From the NCBI RefSeq assembly GCF_040678635.1, contig NZ_JBFATZ010000014.1, positions 62,001 to 126,000 of the forward strand: a DNA stretch of 64,000 nt. The letters run 5' to 3'. Under the pieces are notes generated by a model. That model did no database searches, was not told the origin of the DNA, and saw nothing but the letters and a program-made list of their open reading frames with translations. The DNA is from Thermopolyspora sp040678635. GTDB lineage: Bacteria > Actinomycetota > Actinomycetes > Streptosporangiales > Streptosporangiaceae. A program made the translations under genes and the position numbers. This document shows positions 46,967 through 55,286 of the stretch, in pieces. Position 1 is the first letter of the stretch, and each line of letters opens with the position of its first letter.

Positions 46967-47821
46967 ATGGTGAGTGGCCTCGCGGTGGTGATGATCCTTG
47001 GCGCCGCCGTCGCCCACGCCGGCTGGAATCTGTTCAGCAAACAGGCGGCGGCGGCGGACGGTGTGGTGTTCCTGTGGCTGGTGGCGCTGTGCTCCGTGGT
47101 CGTGTGGACCCCGCTGGCGATCCTGTTCGGGTCGGCGCCGACGTGGGGCCAGTTCCTCGCCATGCTGGCCAGCGCGCTACTGCACCTGGGATATTTCGTC
47201 GTGCTGCAGCGCGGCTACCGGCACGGCGATCTGTCCCTGGTGTATCCCCTGGCCAGGGGGACCGGGCCGATGCTGTCGAGCGTGGGGGCCGTGCCGCTGC
47301 TCGGCGAGCGGCCCACGCCGCAGGAGATCGCCGGGATCGCGCTGATCGGCCTGGGCATCTTCGCGCTCGGTCTGCCGCGTGGCGGGGCCACGAGGGCGGG
47401 GGTGGCGGCGTTCGGCTTCGGCGTGGGCACGGGCCTGTTCATCGCGGCGTACACGCTGTGGGACGCGTGGGCGGTGAAATCGCTGGCGGTCAGCCCGCTG
47501 GTGTTCAACGCCGTGGCCGAGTGGGGACGGGTGCTGCCGATGGCGCCGTGGGGGCTGTCGCGCCGCGCGCTGATCGGGCCGCTGTGGCGCGCGCACCGAT
47601 GGCGCATCATCGGTACGGCGGTGCTCAGCCCGTTGTCCTACCTGCTCGTGCTGACCGCGTTGGAGATCGCGCCGGTCACGTCGGTCGCCCCGATGCGCGA
47701 GGTGAGCGTGCTGATCGGGGTGATCCTGGGCGGCAGGCTGCTCGCCGAGGGCGACCTGCACCGCCGCCTGGCCGCCTCCGCCGTGATCGTCGGCGGGGTG
47801 TGCGCGATCGCCCTCGCCTGA
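46967..47821 (+). CDS. EamA-family transporter
   Basis: Ten-helix drug/metabolite transporter of 284 residues. It begins LAVVMILGAAVAHAGWNLFSK and has LSLVYPLARGTGPMLSSVGA and APVTSVAPMREVSVLIGVILGG, typical of the subfamily that ends each half with a Pro-rich helix. The substrate is unknown. The ATG at 46967 has a distant GGGAG; a GTG next to it is equally possible. Upstream in-frame sequence is unlike the family. Confidence 0.85.
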   Translation: MVSGLAVVMILGAAVAHAGWNLFSKQAAAADGVVFLWLVALCSVVVWTPLAILFGSAPTWGQFLAMLASALLHLGYFVVLQRGYRHGDLSLVYPLARGTGPMLSSVGAVPLLGERPTPQEIAGIALIGLGIFALGLPRGGATRAGVAAFGFGVGTGLFIAAYTLWDAWAVKSLAVSPLVFNAVAEWGRVLPMAPWGLSRRALIGPLWRAHRWRIIGTAVLSPLSYLLVLTALEIAPVTSVAPMREVSVLIGVILGGRLLAEGDLHRRLAASAVIVGGVCAIALA

Positions 47822-47825
47822 CGGC

Positions 47826-47861
47826 GTCCACGGGGTCCACGGGGTCCACGGGGTCTACCGG
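47826..47861. repeat. Four 9-bp direct repeats after the EamA gene
   Basis: GTCCACGGG repeats three times with a fourth, altered copy, directly after the stop codon of the EamA gene in the gap to the convergent LysR gene. Confidence 0.75.
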
Positions 47862-47923
47862 CGGGTACGGGAGCCTGACCGCCGTGCGACGGCGTCCGAC
47901 GGGCCGCCGCTAGCTGGCCGCCT

Positions 47924-48892
47924 CTAACGGTTCGTCTCGGAGGCGTCGGCGACGATGGTCACCGACGCCGAGCCGATGTCCTCCGGCGCGGCGTCGGCCG
48001 GCGCGCCCGCCTCGCGGATGGCCTCGACCGCGGCCCGGATCGCCGGACGGCGTGCGGCGTCGGCCCGCCACAACGCGAACACGCGGCGGACCGGACGCGG
48101 CAGGATCGGCACCATGCGCACGTTGTCCGGCACCCATACCCGGCCGAGCCGGGGCACGATGGCGCAGCCGTGCCCGGCGGCGACCAGGGCGAGCTGCGTG
48201 TCGTACTCGTCGGCCATGCAGGTGATCTCCGGCTCCAGCTCGGCGGAGCGCAGGGTGAACACCAGCCAGTCGTAGCAGATCTGGCCGGGCGCGCTGCTGA
48301 TCCACTTCTCGTCGGAGAGCTCGTTGAGGTGCACCTCCTTGCGCCCGGCGAGCGGGTGCGAGGCGGGCAGCGCGACGTCGGCGATGTCCTCCAGGATCGG
48401 CGCGCGGGAGAGCCCGTCGGGGATGGACATGGGCTGGTTGGTCCAGTCCTGCACCACGACGAGATCGAGCTCGCCTCGGGACACCTCGCGGATCTGCCGC
48501 TCGGGCTCGCGCTCGTACATCAGCAGATGCAGGCCCGGGTGCCGCTCCTTGAGCAGGGCGAGGGCCTGGGGCATGATCCCTCGGGCGGCGGTGGGGAACG
48601 CGCCGATGGACAGACGGCCGACGACCGCGCCGCGCATCGCCTCGAAGTCGGCCTCGGCGGTCTCGACCAGGGCCAGGATGCGCTCGGCGTGTTCGGCGAG
48701 CAGCCCGGCCGCGTCGGTGAGCTTGACGCCGCGGCCGTTGCGCTCCAGCAGCGGCGCGCCGGTCTCCCGCTCCAGCTTGGCGAGCTGCTGGGAGATCGCC
48801 GAGGGCGTCACCATGAGCGCTTCGGCGGCCGCGCCGACGGATCCGTAGACGGCGACCGCGTGCAGGGCCTTCAGCCGGTTCAAGTCCAACAT
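47924..48892 (-). CDS. LysR-family transcriptional regulator
   Basis: A 322-residue regulator. The winged helix is LNRLKALHAVAVYGSVGAAAE then LMVTPSAISQQLAKLERETG, and the effector domain begins VVGRLSIGAFPTAARGIMP. The long C-terminal tail after residue 290 is extra. LysR proteins usually control a divergent gene; here that gene encodes a 42-residue protein 72 bases away, and a perfect 10-bp inverted repeat lies between. The effector is unknown. Confidence 0.93.
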   Translation of the reverse strand: MLDLNRLKALHAVAVYGSVGAAAEALMVTPSAISQQLAKLERETGAPLLERNGRGVKLTDAAGLLAEHAERILALVETAEADFEAMRGAVVGRLSIGAFPTAARGIMPQALALLKERHPGLHLLMYEREPERQIREVSRGELDLVVVQDWTNQPMSIPDGLSRAPILEDIADVALPASHPLAGRKEVHLNELSDEKWISSAPGQICYDWLVFTLRSAELEPEITCMADEYDTQLALVAAGHGCAIVPRLGRVWVPDNVRMVPILPRPVRRVFALWRADAARRPAIRAAVEAIREAGAPADAAPEDIGSASVTIVADASETNR

Positions 48893-48897
48893 GTAGT

Positions 48898-48958
48898 GAT
48901 ACTAAACCATGATGTCAAGATAGTCTCGATTGTCCTTCACTGTTTAGTATCGGATAAT
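48898..48958. promoter_or_regulatory. Divergent promoter region with LysR inverted repeat
   Basis: GATACTAAAC (48898-48907) and GTTTAGTATC (48942-48951) are exact complements, 44 bases apart centre to centre. On the plus strand TTGTCC (48930-48935), 17 bases and GATAAT (48953-48958) make a promoter whose start would fall on the ATG of the small gene. The right arm lies between the -35 and -10 boxes; the left arm lies just before the LysR start. Confidence 0.7.
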
Positions 48959-48964
48959 AAAGAC

Positions 48965-49093
48965 ATGCGAAGCATCAACGAACTCTTCACGAAGCGAGTC
49001 CATGTCAAGCGTCCCGAGATCTCCTACCTGGCCACCCTCGCCGCCGAGGCCCGCAACAGCCGTGCGGCCGCGGCCAAGCGCAAGAGCCGCTAA
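48965..49093 (+). CDS. Small basic protein divergent from LysR (42 residues)
   Basis: A 42-residue product starting MRSINELFTKRVHVKRPEIS, then LATLAAEARNSRAAAAKRKS: an amphipathic, strongly basic peptide with two helices. No family is recognised. It has no Shine-Dalgarno sequence, and its predicted transcription start coincides with the ATG, so a leaderless mRNA is likely. The AT-rich promoter, the shared palindrome and the divergent LysR gene all support a real gene. The function could be regulatory or nucleic-acid binding; this is inference. Confidence 0.65.
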   Translation: MRSINELFTKRVHVKRPEISYLATLAAEARNSRAAAAKRKSR

Positions 49094-49273
49094 GGAATCC
49101 GGGACCCGACCACCACACGGTCCCACCGGCAGCCGCCCCGGTCGGCACCCCGATCGGGACACCGGCCCGGTGGGCACAAGCCCCGGCGATCCGTCCTGTG
49201 GACGACCGGCCGGGGCCCGAACCTCCTCATCCGCCGCGGGCGAACCCTCGCCGGGCCGCCCGCCTTACCAACC

Positions 49274-50593
49274 TCACAGGGTCGCCGCGGCGGCCTTCGC
49301 CGCGACCGGCAGCGCCTCCACGACCCGCGACACCGCCGCGTCATCGTGCGCCGCCGACAGGAACCAGGCCTCGTACGCCGAAGGCGGCAGATACACCCCC
49401 TGATCGAGCATGGCGTGGAAGAACGCCGTGTAGGCGGCGGTGTTCTGCCGCCGGGCCGCGGCGAAGTCCGTGACCTCCTCGTCGACGAAGAAGATCGAGA
49501 AAAGGTTGCCCGCGCTCTGCAGCCGATGCGGCACCCCCGCCCCGGCCAGCGCCGCCGACGCCGCCGCGCCGATCGCCGAGGCGGCCTCGCCCACCCGCCG
49601 GTAGACCTCCTCGTCGCAGGCCCGCAGCGTCGCCAGCCCGGCCGCGCAGGCCAGCGGATTGCCCGACAGCGTCCCCGCCTGGTACACCGGCCCCTCGGGC
49701 GCGAGCGCCGCCATCACCTCGGCCCGCCCGCCGAACGCCGCGGCCGGCAGCCCGCCGCCCATGACCTTCCCGAACGTCATCAGGTCCGCGTCCACCGGGT
49801 CGAGTCCGTACCAGCCCGACGGCGACACCCGGAAGCCGGTGAGCACCTCGTCCATGATCAGCAATGCCCCGTGCCGCGCGCACAGCTCGCGCAGCCGCCG
49901 GTTGAACCCCGGCAGCGGCGGCACGACCCCCATGTTCGCCGGGCACGCCTCGGTGATCACGCAGGCGATCTCGTCGCCCGCCTCGGCGAACGCCGCCTCC
50001 ACCGCCTCGACCGAGTTGTACGGCAACACGATCGTGTCGGCCGCCGACGCCCCCGTCACCCCGGGCGTGTCCGGCAGCCCGAATGTGACCACGCCGGACC
50101 CGGCCGAGGCGAGCAGCGCGTCCACGTGCCCGTGGTAGCACCCGGCGAACTTCACCACCTTGGACCGCCCGGTGAACCCGCGCGCGAGCCGTACCGCCGA
50201 CATGGTCGCCTCGGTGCCGGAGTTGACCAGCCGCACCTTCTCCACCGGGGCGACCCGCGCGACGATCTCCTCGGCGAGCTCCACCTCGCGCGGGGTGGCC
50301 GTGCCGAACGAGGTGCCCTGCGCCGCCGCCTCGGTCAGCGCCGCCACCACCCGAGGATGGGCGTGCCCGAGGATCATCGGCCCCCAGGAGCAGACCAGGT
50401 CCACGTAGCGGTTGCCGTCGGCGTCGGTCACGTACGGCCCCTGCCCGGACACCATGAACCGGGGGGTGCCGCCGACCGCGCCGAACGCGCGCACCGGCGA
50501 GTTGACCCCGCCCGGCACCACGGCCCGAGCGCGTTCGAACAGCTCCTGCGACCTCTGGCTGCCCACCGGGCGCCCTCCGCTTCGCTCACTCAC
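49274..50593 (-). CDS. hemL: Glutamate-1-semialdehyde 2,1-aminomutase
   Basis: PLP enzyme making 5-aminolevulinate from glutamate semialdehyde in the C5 pathway; 439 residues. The PLP lysine is in LMTFGKVMGGGLPAAAFGGR. NSGTEATMSAVRLARGFTGR, LLIMDEVLTGFR and VNSPVRAFGAVGGTP are diagnostic. The start is GTG. It complements hemA, hemB, hemC and hemD further along the strand. Confidence 0.96.
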   Translation of the reverse strand: MSERSGGRPVGSQRSQELFERARAVVPGGVNSPVRAFGAVGGTPRFMVSGQGPYVTDADGNRYVDLVCSWGPMILGHAHPRVVAALTEAAAQGTSFGTATPREVELAEEIVARVAPVEKVRLVNSGTEATMSAVRLARGFTGRSKVVKFAGCYHGHVDALLASAGSGVVTFGLPDTPGVTGASAADTIVLPYNSVEAVEAAFAEAGDEIACVITEACPANMGVVPPLPGFNRRLRELCARHGALLIMDEVLTGFRVSPSGWYGLDPVDADLMTFGKVMGGGLPAAAFGGRAEVMAALAPEGPVYQAGTLSGNPLACAAGLATLRACDEEVYRRVGEAASAIGAAASAALAGAGVPHRLQSAGNLFSIFFVDEEVTDFAAARRQNTAAYTAFFHAMLDQGVYLPPSAYEAWFLSAAHDDAAVSRVVEALPVAAKAAAATL

Positions 50594-50664
50594 CGCACCA
50601 GGGTACGGCCCGCCCCCGGCGCCTCGGGATCGGTGCCCGGGCGGCGCGAGAGGCCCATGGGAGC

Positions 50665-51309
50665 CTAGTCGAGGGCGTCGGCGAGCCGGTCGAGCACCCG
50701 CAGCGGATCGGGCAGGGCCTGCCCGGCGGGCGGGCGCAGCCAGGCGACCGCGCCGCCGCCGGGCAGCGCGGACGGCGGGGCGAGCACGTAGCTGTCACGG
50801 CAGTGCCAGCGCAGCCCCGGCGTGTCGTCGATGGTCTCGGGGTCGCAGTCGAGCTGACAGGACCACCACTCGTCCTCGTCCTCCGGCGCGCCCCTGGTCG
50901 CGACGAAAAAAAGGACCCGGTCGCCTCTTTCGGCGACCGGGCCGGTGGGGACGCCCGCGGCGTCCATGCTCGCGAGGGCTTGCAGGCCGGCGGCGTGCGG
51001 CACGTCGAATACGTCGAACACCCTGCCGGTCGGCAGAATCACGTTCGCCTCGGGCTCGCGCTCCCACCACCGCCGCAGCACGGCCGGATCGGTCGTGGCC
51101 TGGAGGCTCCAGGCGGGCGACAGCGGGTGCGCGCCCGGGTCGGGACAGCCGACGCGGTCGCACGAGCAGGCCCGGCCTCCCTTGCGCAGCGGATGCGCAC
51201 CCGGGATGATCGGCCAGCCCAGCTCGGCGTATTCGAGCACCGCGCGGCTGACCTCCGCCGACCCATGCCTGCGCCGTTTCGAACGACGAGTCAGCGGAAC
51301 CCCCACCAT
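50665..51309 (-). CDS. Prim-Pol-like (bifunctional primase/polymerase N-terminal) domain protein
   Basis: A 214-residue protein with AVLEYAELGWPIIPGAHPLR, a Cys cluster (ACSCDRVGC) and WSLQATTDPAVLRRWWEREP, then GRVFDVFDVPHAAG. This is the arrangement of the archaeo-eukaryotic primase-like domain found in replication proteins and in many orphan actinobacterial proteins. Family members use two aspartates; FDVFDV may supply them, though the usual spacing differs. GAGGAG lies 5 bases before the ATG. It stands between hemL and hemB and looks like a stable chromosomal orphan, not part of a mobile element. Confidence 0.7.
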   Translation of the reverse strand: MVGVPLTRRSKRRRHGSAEVSRAVLEYAELGWPIIPGAHPLRKGGRACSCDRVGCPDPGAHPLSPAWSLQATTDPAVLRRWWEREPEANVILPTGRVFDVFDVPHAAGLQALASMDAAGVPTGPVAERGDRVLFFVATRGAPEDEDEWWSCQLDCDPETIDDTPGLRWHCRDSYVLAPPSALPGGGAVAWLRPPAGQALPDPLRVLDRLADALD

Positions 51310-51383
51310 GCACGCTCCTCCCCGAGCCTCCGCCGGCCCTCACTCCTCTACCGCGAGCACGGTCCTCAATCCGGCGGATGACA

Positions 51384-52370
51384 TCAGGATAGGACCCGCG
51401 CCATCTCTGTGGCCCAGTAGGTCAGGATCAGATCGGCTCCGGCGCGGCGGATCGCGACCAGCGACTCCATGATCGTACGCTCGCGGTCGAGCCAGCCGTT
51501 GCGCGCGGCGGCCTCGATCATCGCGTACTCGCCGCTGACCTGGTAGGCCGCGACGGGCACGTCCACCTGGTCGCGGACCTGGCGGATCACGTCGAGGTAG
51601 GCCATCGCGGGCTTGACCATGACCGCGTCGGCGCCCTCGGCGAGGTCGAGCCGCACCTCGCGCAGCGCCTCCCCGATCGGCCCGGCGGAATCCTGCTGGT
51701 AGCCGCTGCGGTCGCCGAACTGAGGCGCGCACTCGGCCGCGTCGCGGAACGGGCCGTAGAACGCCGAGGCGTACTTGGCCGAGTAGGCGAGGATCGGCAC
51801 GTGGGCGAAGCCGGCCCCGTCGAGCGCGGCCCTGATCGCCGCCACCTGGCCGTCCATCATGCCGCTCGGCGCGATCATCTGGGAGCCCGCCGCCGCCTGC
51901 GCCACCGCCGCGGAGGCGTAGCGTTCCAGCGTGGCGTCGTTGTCCACCTCGCCGGATTCGGTGAGCACGCCGCAGTGGCCGTGGTCGGTGTACTCGTCCA
52001 GGCAGGTGTCGGAAATGACGACCAGCGCGTCGCCGACCTCGGCCGCCAGGTCGCCGAGGGCGAGCTGCAGGATGCCCTCCGGGTCGTCGGCCGCCGAGCC
52101 GCGCGTGTCCTTCACCGCCGGTACGCCGAACAGGATGACGCCGCCGACGCCCGCCGACGCGGCCTCGTGCGCGGCCTTGCGCAGCGAGTCGCGGGTGTGC
52201 TGGACGACGCCCGGCATCGAGGCGACCGGAGCTGGCTCGGCGATGCCCTCCTTGACGAACATCGGCAGGATGAGCTGGGACGGGTGCAGGCGCGTCCCGG
52301 CCATCATCCGGCGCATCGGGGCGCCGCGGCGCAGCCGACGCGGTCGCGCGACCGGAAACTCGGCACTCAT
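51384..52370 (-). CDS. hemB: Porphobilinogen synthase (5-aminolevulinate dehydratase)
   Basis: Condenses two 5-aminolevulinates to porphobilinogen; 328 residues. The Schiff-base lysine is in VMVKPAMAYLDVI, and the second lysine region SAKYASAFYGPFRDA is present. The metal-site stretch DTCLDEYTDHGHCGVL shows Cys, Asp, Cys where zinc enzymes have three cysteines, so the middle ligand is aspartate. This mixed type is common in actinobacteria. Confidence 0.96.
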   Translation of the reverse strand: MSAEFPVARPRRLRRGAPMRRMMAGTRLHPSQLILPMFVKEGIAEPAPVASMPGVVQHTRDSLRKAAHEAASAGVGGVILFGVPAVKDTRGSAADDPEGILQLALGDLAAEVGDALVVISDTCLDEYTDHGHCGVLTESGEVDNDATLERYASAAVAQAAAGSQMIAPSGMMDGQVAAIRAALDGAGFAHVPILAYSAKYASAFYGPFRDAAECAPQFGDRSGYQQDSAGPIGEALREVRLDLAEGADAVMVKPAMAYLDVIRQVRDQVDVPVAAYQVSGEYAMIEAAARNGWLDRERTIMESLVAIRRAGADLILTYWATEMARVLS

Positions 52371-52391
52371 TCGAGCCTCTCCCTCACCTTT

Positions 52392-52450
52392 GTCGCTGGG
52401 TTTGTGGCTGGGTCTTGTCGCTGGGTTGGTGGCTGGGTTTGTGGCTGGGT
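52392..52450. repeat. Five degenerate copies of an 11-13-bp unit between hemB and hemD
   Basis: GCTGGGTTTGT and relatives (core GCTGGGT) occur five times directly upstream of hemB and after the hemD stop. It is in the ribosome-loading region of the intergenic gap, so copy number might affect hemB expression. Confidence 0.65.
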
Positions 52451-52454
52451 ACGG

Positions 52455-54017
52455 CTACTTGGCGCGCCGCCGGGCGCCCCGCCGCGTCTGGGACGGCCTG
52501 CGGGGCGTGTCCCCGGCGGCGAGGGCCGCCTGCCGCTGCTTGGCGCCGTACTCGGCCAGGGCCGCCGCCAGAGCCGCCGCGGACGGTTTGTCGGCCATCA
52601 CATCGACCCGGAGCCCGAACTCCTCGGCCGTCTTGGCGGTCTGCGGCCCGATGACCGAGATGACCGTCACGTTGTGCGGCTTGCCGGCGATGCCGACGAG
52701 GTTGCGCACGGTGGAGCTGGAGGTGAACAGGACCGCGTCGAAGCCGCCGCCCTTGATCGCCTCCCGGATCGGCGCGGGCGGCGGCGCGGCGCGCACGGTG
52801 CGGTAGGCGGTGACGTCGTCGCACTCCCAGCCCATCTCGGTGAGCCCGGCCACCAGCGCCTCGGTGGCGATGTCCGCGCGCGGCAGCAGCACCCGGTTGA
52901 TCGGGTCGAGCATCGAGTCGTACGGCGGCCACTCCTCAAGCAGGCCCTCGGCCGACTGCTCCCCGGTGGGCATCAGGTCCGGCTTGACGCCGAATTCGAC
53001 CAGGGCGCGGGCGGTGGTCTCCCCCACGGCGGCGACCTTGAGCCCGGCGAAGGCGCGCGCGTCCAGCCCGTACTCGTCGAACTTCTCACGCACCGCCTTG
53101 ACCGCGTTCGTCGAGGTGAACGCCACCCACTCGTAGCGTCCGTTGATCAGGCCCTTGATCGCCCGGTCCATCTGCTGCGGCGTACGCGGCGGCTCGACCG
53201 AGATCGTGGGCACCTCGACGGGCACCGCGCCGTAGGAGCGCAACTGCTCGGTGAGCCCGGCGGCCTGCTCCTTGGTACGCGGCACGAGCACCCGCCAGCC
53301 GAACAGCGGCTTGGTCTCGAACCAGGACAGCCGGTCCCGCCCGGCGACGGCGTCGCCGACGACGATGATCCCGGGCTCGGTCATCGCCGCGTGCTTGAGG
53401 TCGGGGCCGAGCCGGCCGAGCGTGGAGACGACGGTGCGCTGCTCGGTCGTGCTGCCGTCGACGGTCACCGCGACGGGCGTGCGGTCGGACCGGCCCCCGG
53501 CGATCAGCGCCTTGGCGATCGGCACCGCCTCGTCCACTCCGTGGTAGATCACCAGCGTGCCGTCGAAGTCCGCGTGCGCCGACCAGTCCTCCACCCGGGT
53601 CGCGTCCACGACGCGGAACTCCGGCGCCGTCGCCGCCGCCGGGATCCCGGCGTACACCGGCACGCCGGTCGCCGCGGGGACGCCCGGCACGATCTCGAAC
53701 TCGATTCCCGCCTCGGCGCAGGCCGCGACCTCGTCGGTCACGTCGGAGAAGAACATGGGATCGCCCGAACACAGCCGGACGACCATGCGGCCCGCCTTGC
53801 CCGCCTCCAGCATCCGGGCGAACGCCGCCTCGGCGCCCTCGGCGAGGTCGGCGACCTCGACACCGGCTCGGCAGTGGCGCAGGTGCGCCTCCTGCGCGGC
53901 GCGGTCCAGGACCACCAGGTCGGCCTTGGCCAGCAGGTCCGCCCCACGCAGGGTGAGCAGGTGGGCGTCGCCCGGTCCCGCACCGACGAACGCGACGATC
54001 TGACTACCGGAGCTCAA
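52455..54017 (-). CDS. hemD: Uroporphyrinogen-III C-methyltransferase/uroporphyrinogen-III synthase fusion
   Basis: A 520-residue two-domain enzyme. Residues 1-245 are a SAM-dependent tetrapyrrole methylase (FVGAGPGDAHLLTLRGADLL, then VVRLCSGDPMFF and GVPAATGVPVYAGIP). Residues 260-495 are uroporphyrinogen-III synthase (WRVLVPRTKEQAAGLTEQLR, then YEWVAFTSTNAVKAV and VAAVGETTARAL). The fusion links haem with sirohaem or cobalamin. A basic tail of about 25 residues ends the protein. The ATG overlaps the hemC stop (ATGA). Confidence 0.94.
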   Translation of the reverse strand: MSSGSQIVAFVGAGPGDAHLLTLRGADLLAKADLVVLDRAAQEAHLRHCRAGVEVADLAEGAEAAFARMLEAGKAGRMVVRLCSGDPMFFSDVTDEVAACAEAGIEFEIVPGVPAATGVPVYAGIPAAATAPEFRVVDATRVEDWSAHADFDGTLVIYHGVDEAVPIAKALIAGGRSDRTPVAVTVDGSTTEQRTVVSTLGRLGPDLKHAAMTEPGIIVVGDAVAGRDRLSWFETKPLFGWRVLVPRTKEQAAGLTEQLRSYGAVPVEVPTISVEPPRTPQQMDRAIKGLINGRYEWVAFTSTNAVKAVREKFDEYGLDARAFAGLKVAAVGETTARALVEFGVKPDLMPTGEQSAEGLLEEWPPYDSMLDPINRVLLPRADIATEALVAGLTEMGWECDDVTAYRTVRAAPPPAPIREAIKGGGFDAVLFTSSSTVRNLVGIAGKPHNVTVISVIGPQTAKTAEEFGLRVDVMADKPSAAALAAALAEYGAKQRQAALAAGDTPRRPSQTRRGARRRAK

Positions 54018-55009
54018 TGGTTCCGCTCCCCCATCAACGTGCCGGCCCCTTCGGCGATCATGGCCGCCGCGCAGGCGCGGCCCAGATCCATGGCCGCCTC
54101 GGCGGGTCCGGCGGTGGACTTGCGCACCGACCGCGTGCCGTCGATCGCGATCACGGCGGCGGTCAGGTTCAGTGGGTCTTCTCGGTGTGCTTGCCGTGCA
54201 TCGTGTGCTTGCCGTGCATCGTGTGCTTCCCGTTCGAGATGTGCCTCTCGTTCGAGGTGTACTTCCCGTTCAAGCAGCGCGAATGCGCCCACCGGAGCGG
54301 CGCACCCCGCCTCCAGAGCGGCGAGCACGGCCCGCTCGGCCGTGACCTCGGCACGGGTCGCGGCGTCGTCGAGCACGCCGAGAAGCTCGATCAGGTCGGC
54401 GCGGCCGGCGAGGCACTCGACCGCCAGCGCGCCCTGCCCGGGGGCGGGCAGCATCTCGTCGACCTCGAAAATCTGGGCGATCTCGCCGTCCCGGCCGAGG
54501 CGGTTGAGCCCGGCGGCGGCGAGCACGATCGCGTCCAGTTCGCCCGAGGCGACCTTGCCGATCCGGGTGTCGAGGTTGCCGCGGATCGGCACGCACTCCA
54601 GGTCCTCCCGCAGCGCGAGCAACTGCGCGACCCGGCGCGGCGACCCGGTGCCGATCCTGGCCCCGCGCGGCAGGTCGGCGAGCTTCGCCCGGCCGATCAG
54701 GACGTCGCGCGGGTCCTGGCGGGGCGGCACGGCCGCGAGCGCGATCCTCGGGTCCGGCGCGGTGGGCAGGTCCTTCAGCGAGTGCACGGCGAAGTCGATC
54801 TCGCCCGCGATGAGCCTCTCGCGCAGCGCGCTCACGAAGACACCGGTGCCGCCCAGTTGGCTGAGCGCGCCCTTGGTGACGTCGCCGACCGTGGTCACGC
54901 CGACCAGTTCGACCGCGCGCCCGGTCAGCTCGGTGAGCCGGTCGGCGACCTGCCGGGACTGGGTGGTGGCCAGCTCGCTCCTGCGTGTGCCCAGTCTCAG
55001 AGCGTTCAT
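54014..55009 (-). CDS. hemC: Hydroxymethylbilane synthase with a repeat insertion
   Basis: Polymerises four porphobilinogens into hydroxymethylbilane using a covalent dipyrromethane cofactor on Cys236 (LEAGCAAPVGAFA). The 331-residue protein has the active-site VHSLKDLP (Asp in KDLPTA) and RGNLDTRIGK. After the cofactor cysteine a 30-residue insertion (LEREVH, LEREAH twice, DARQAH twice; residues 246-275) separates the first strand of domain 3 from the next. It is encoded by five 18-bp units and is absent from the usual family length of about 310. GAGGAG precedes the ATG; the start is certain from the family N-terminus. Confidence 0.95.
   Translation of the reverse strand: MNALRLGTRRSELATTQSRQVADRLTELTGRAVELVGVTTVGDVTKGALSQLGGTGVFVSALRERLIAGEIDFAVHSLKDLPTAPDPRIALAAVPPRQDPRDVLIGRAKLADLPRGARIGTGSPRRVAQLLALREDLECVPIRGNLDTRIGKVASGELDAIVLAAAGLNRLGRDGEIAQIFEVDEMLPAPGQGALAVECLAGRADLIELLGVLDDAATRAEVTAERAVLAALEAGCAAPVGAFALLEREVHLEREAHLEREAHDARQAHDARQAHREDPLNLTAAVIAIDGTRSVRKSTAGPAEAAMDLGRACAAAMIAEGAGTLMGERNH
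54185..54274 (-). repeat. Five 18-bp tandem units inside hemC
   Basis: Two identical units (54185-54202 and 54203-54220) encode DARQAH; three related units (54221-54274) encode LEREAH or LEREVH. The identity of the first two points to recent expansion. Confidence 0.9.
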
Positions 55010-55286
55010 GGCGTCTCCTCGCGTGTACGGCCCGCCGCCGTCGGACGCAGGCCGGCGGACCCGGTACGGCACCGCACGCCGCGAAGACGTGTACCAAGAA
55101 CGGCGACGACCAAGCCGTCACGCGCATACCCCGCGCCGCCGGGGCCCGCCTGCGCCCCCCGCAGCCATCGGGGCCCGCGGGACCCGCGGGGGCTCGGGGA
55201 CACGGGTCGTACGGCCGGTCGGCGACACGCCGGGAGAGCCGGCCCACGGGGGCCGGCGTCTCCGGGTCCAAGCCAGAACCTCAAGG

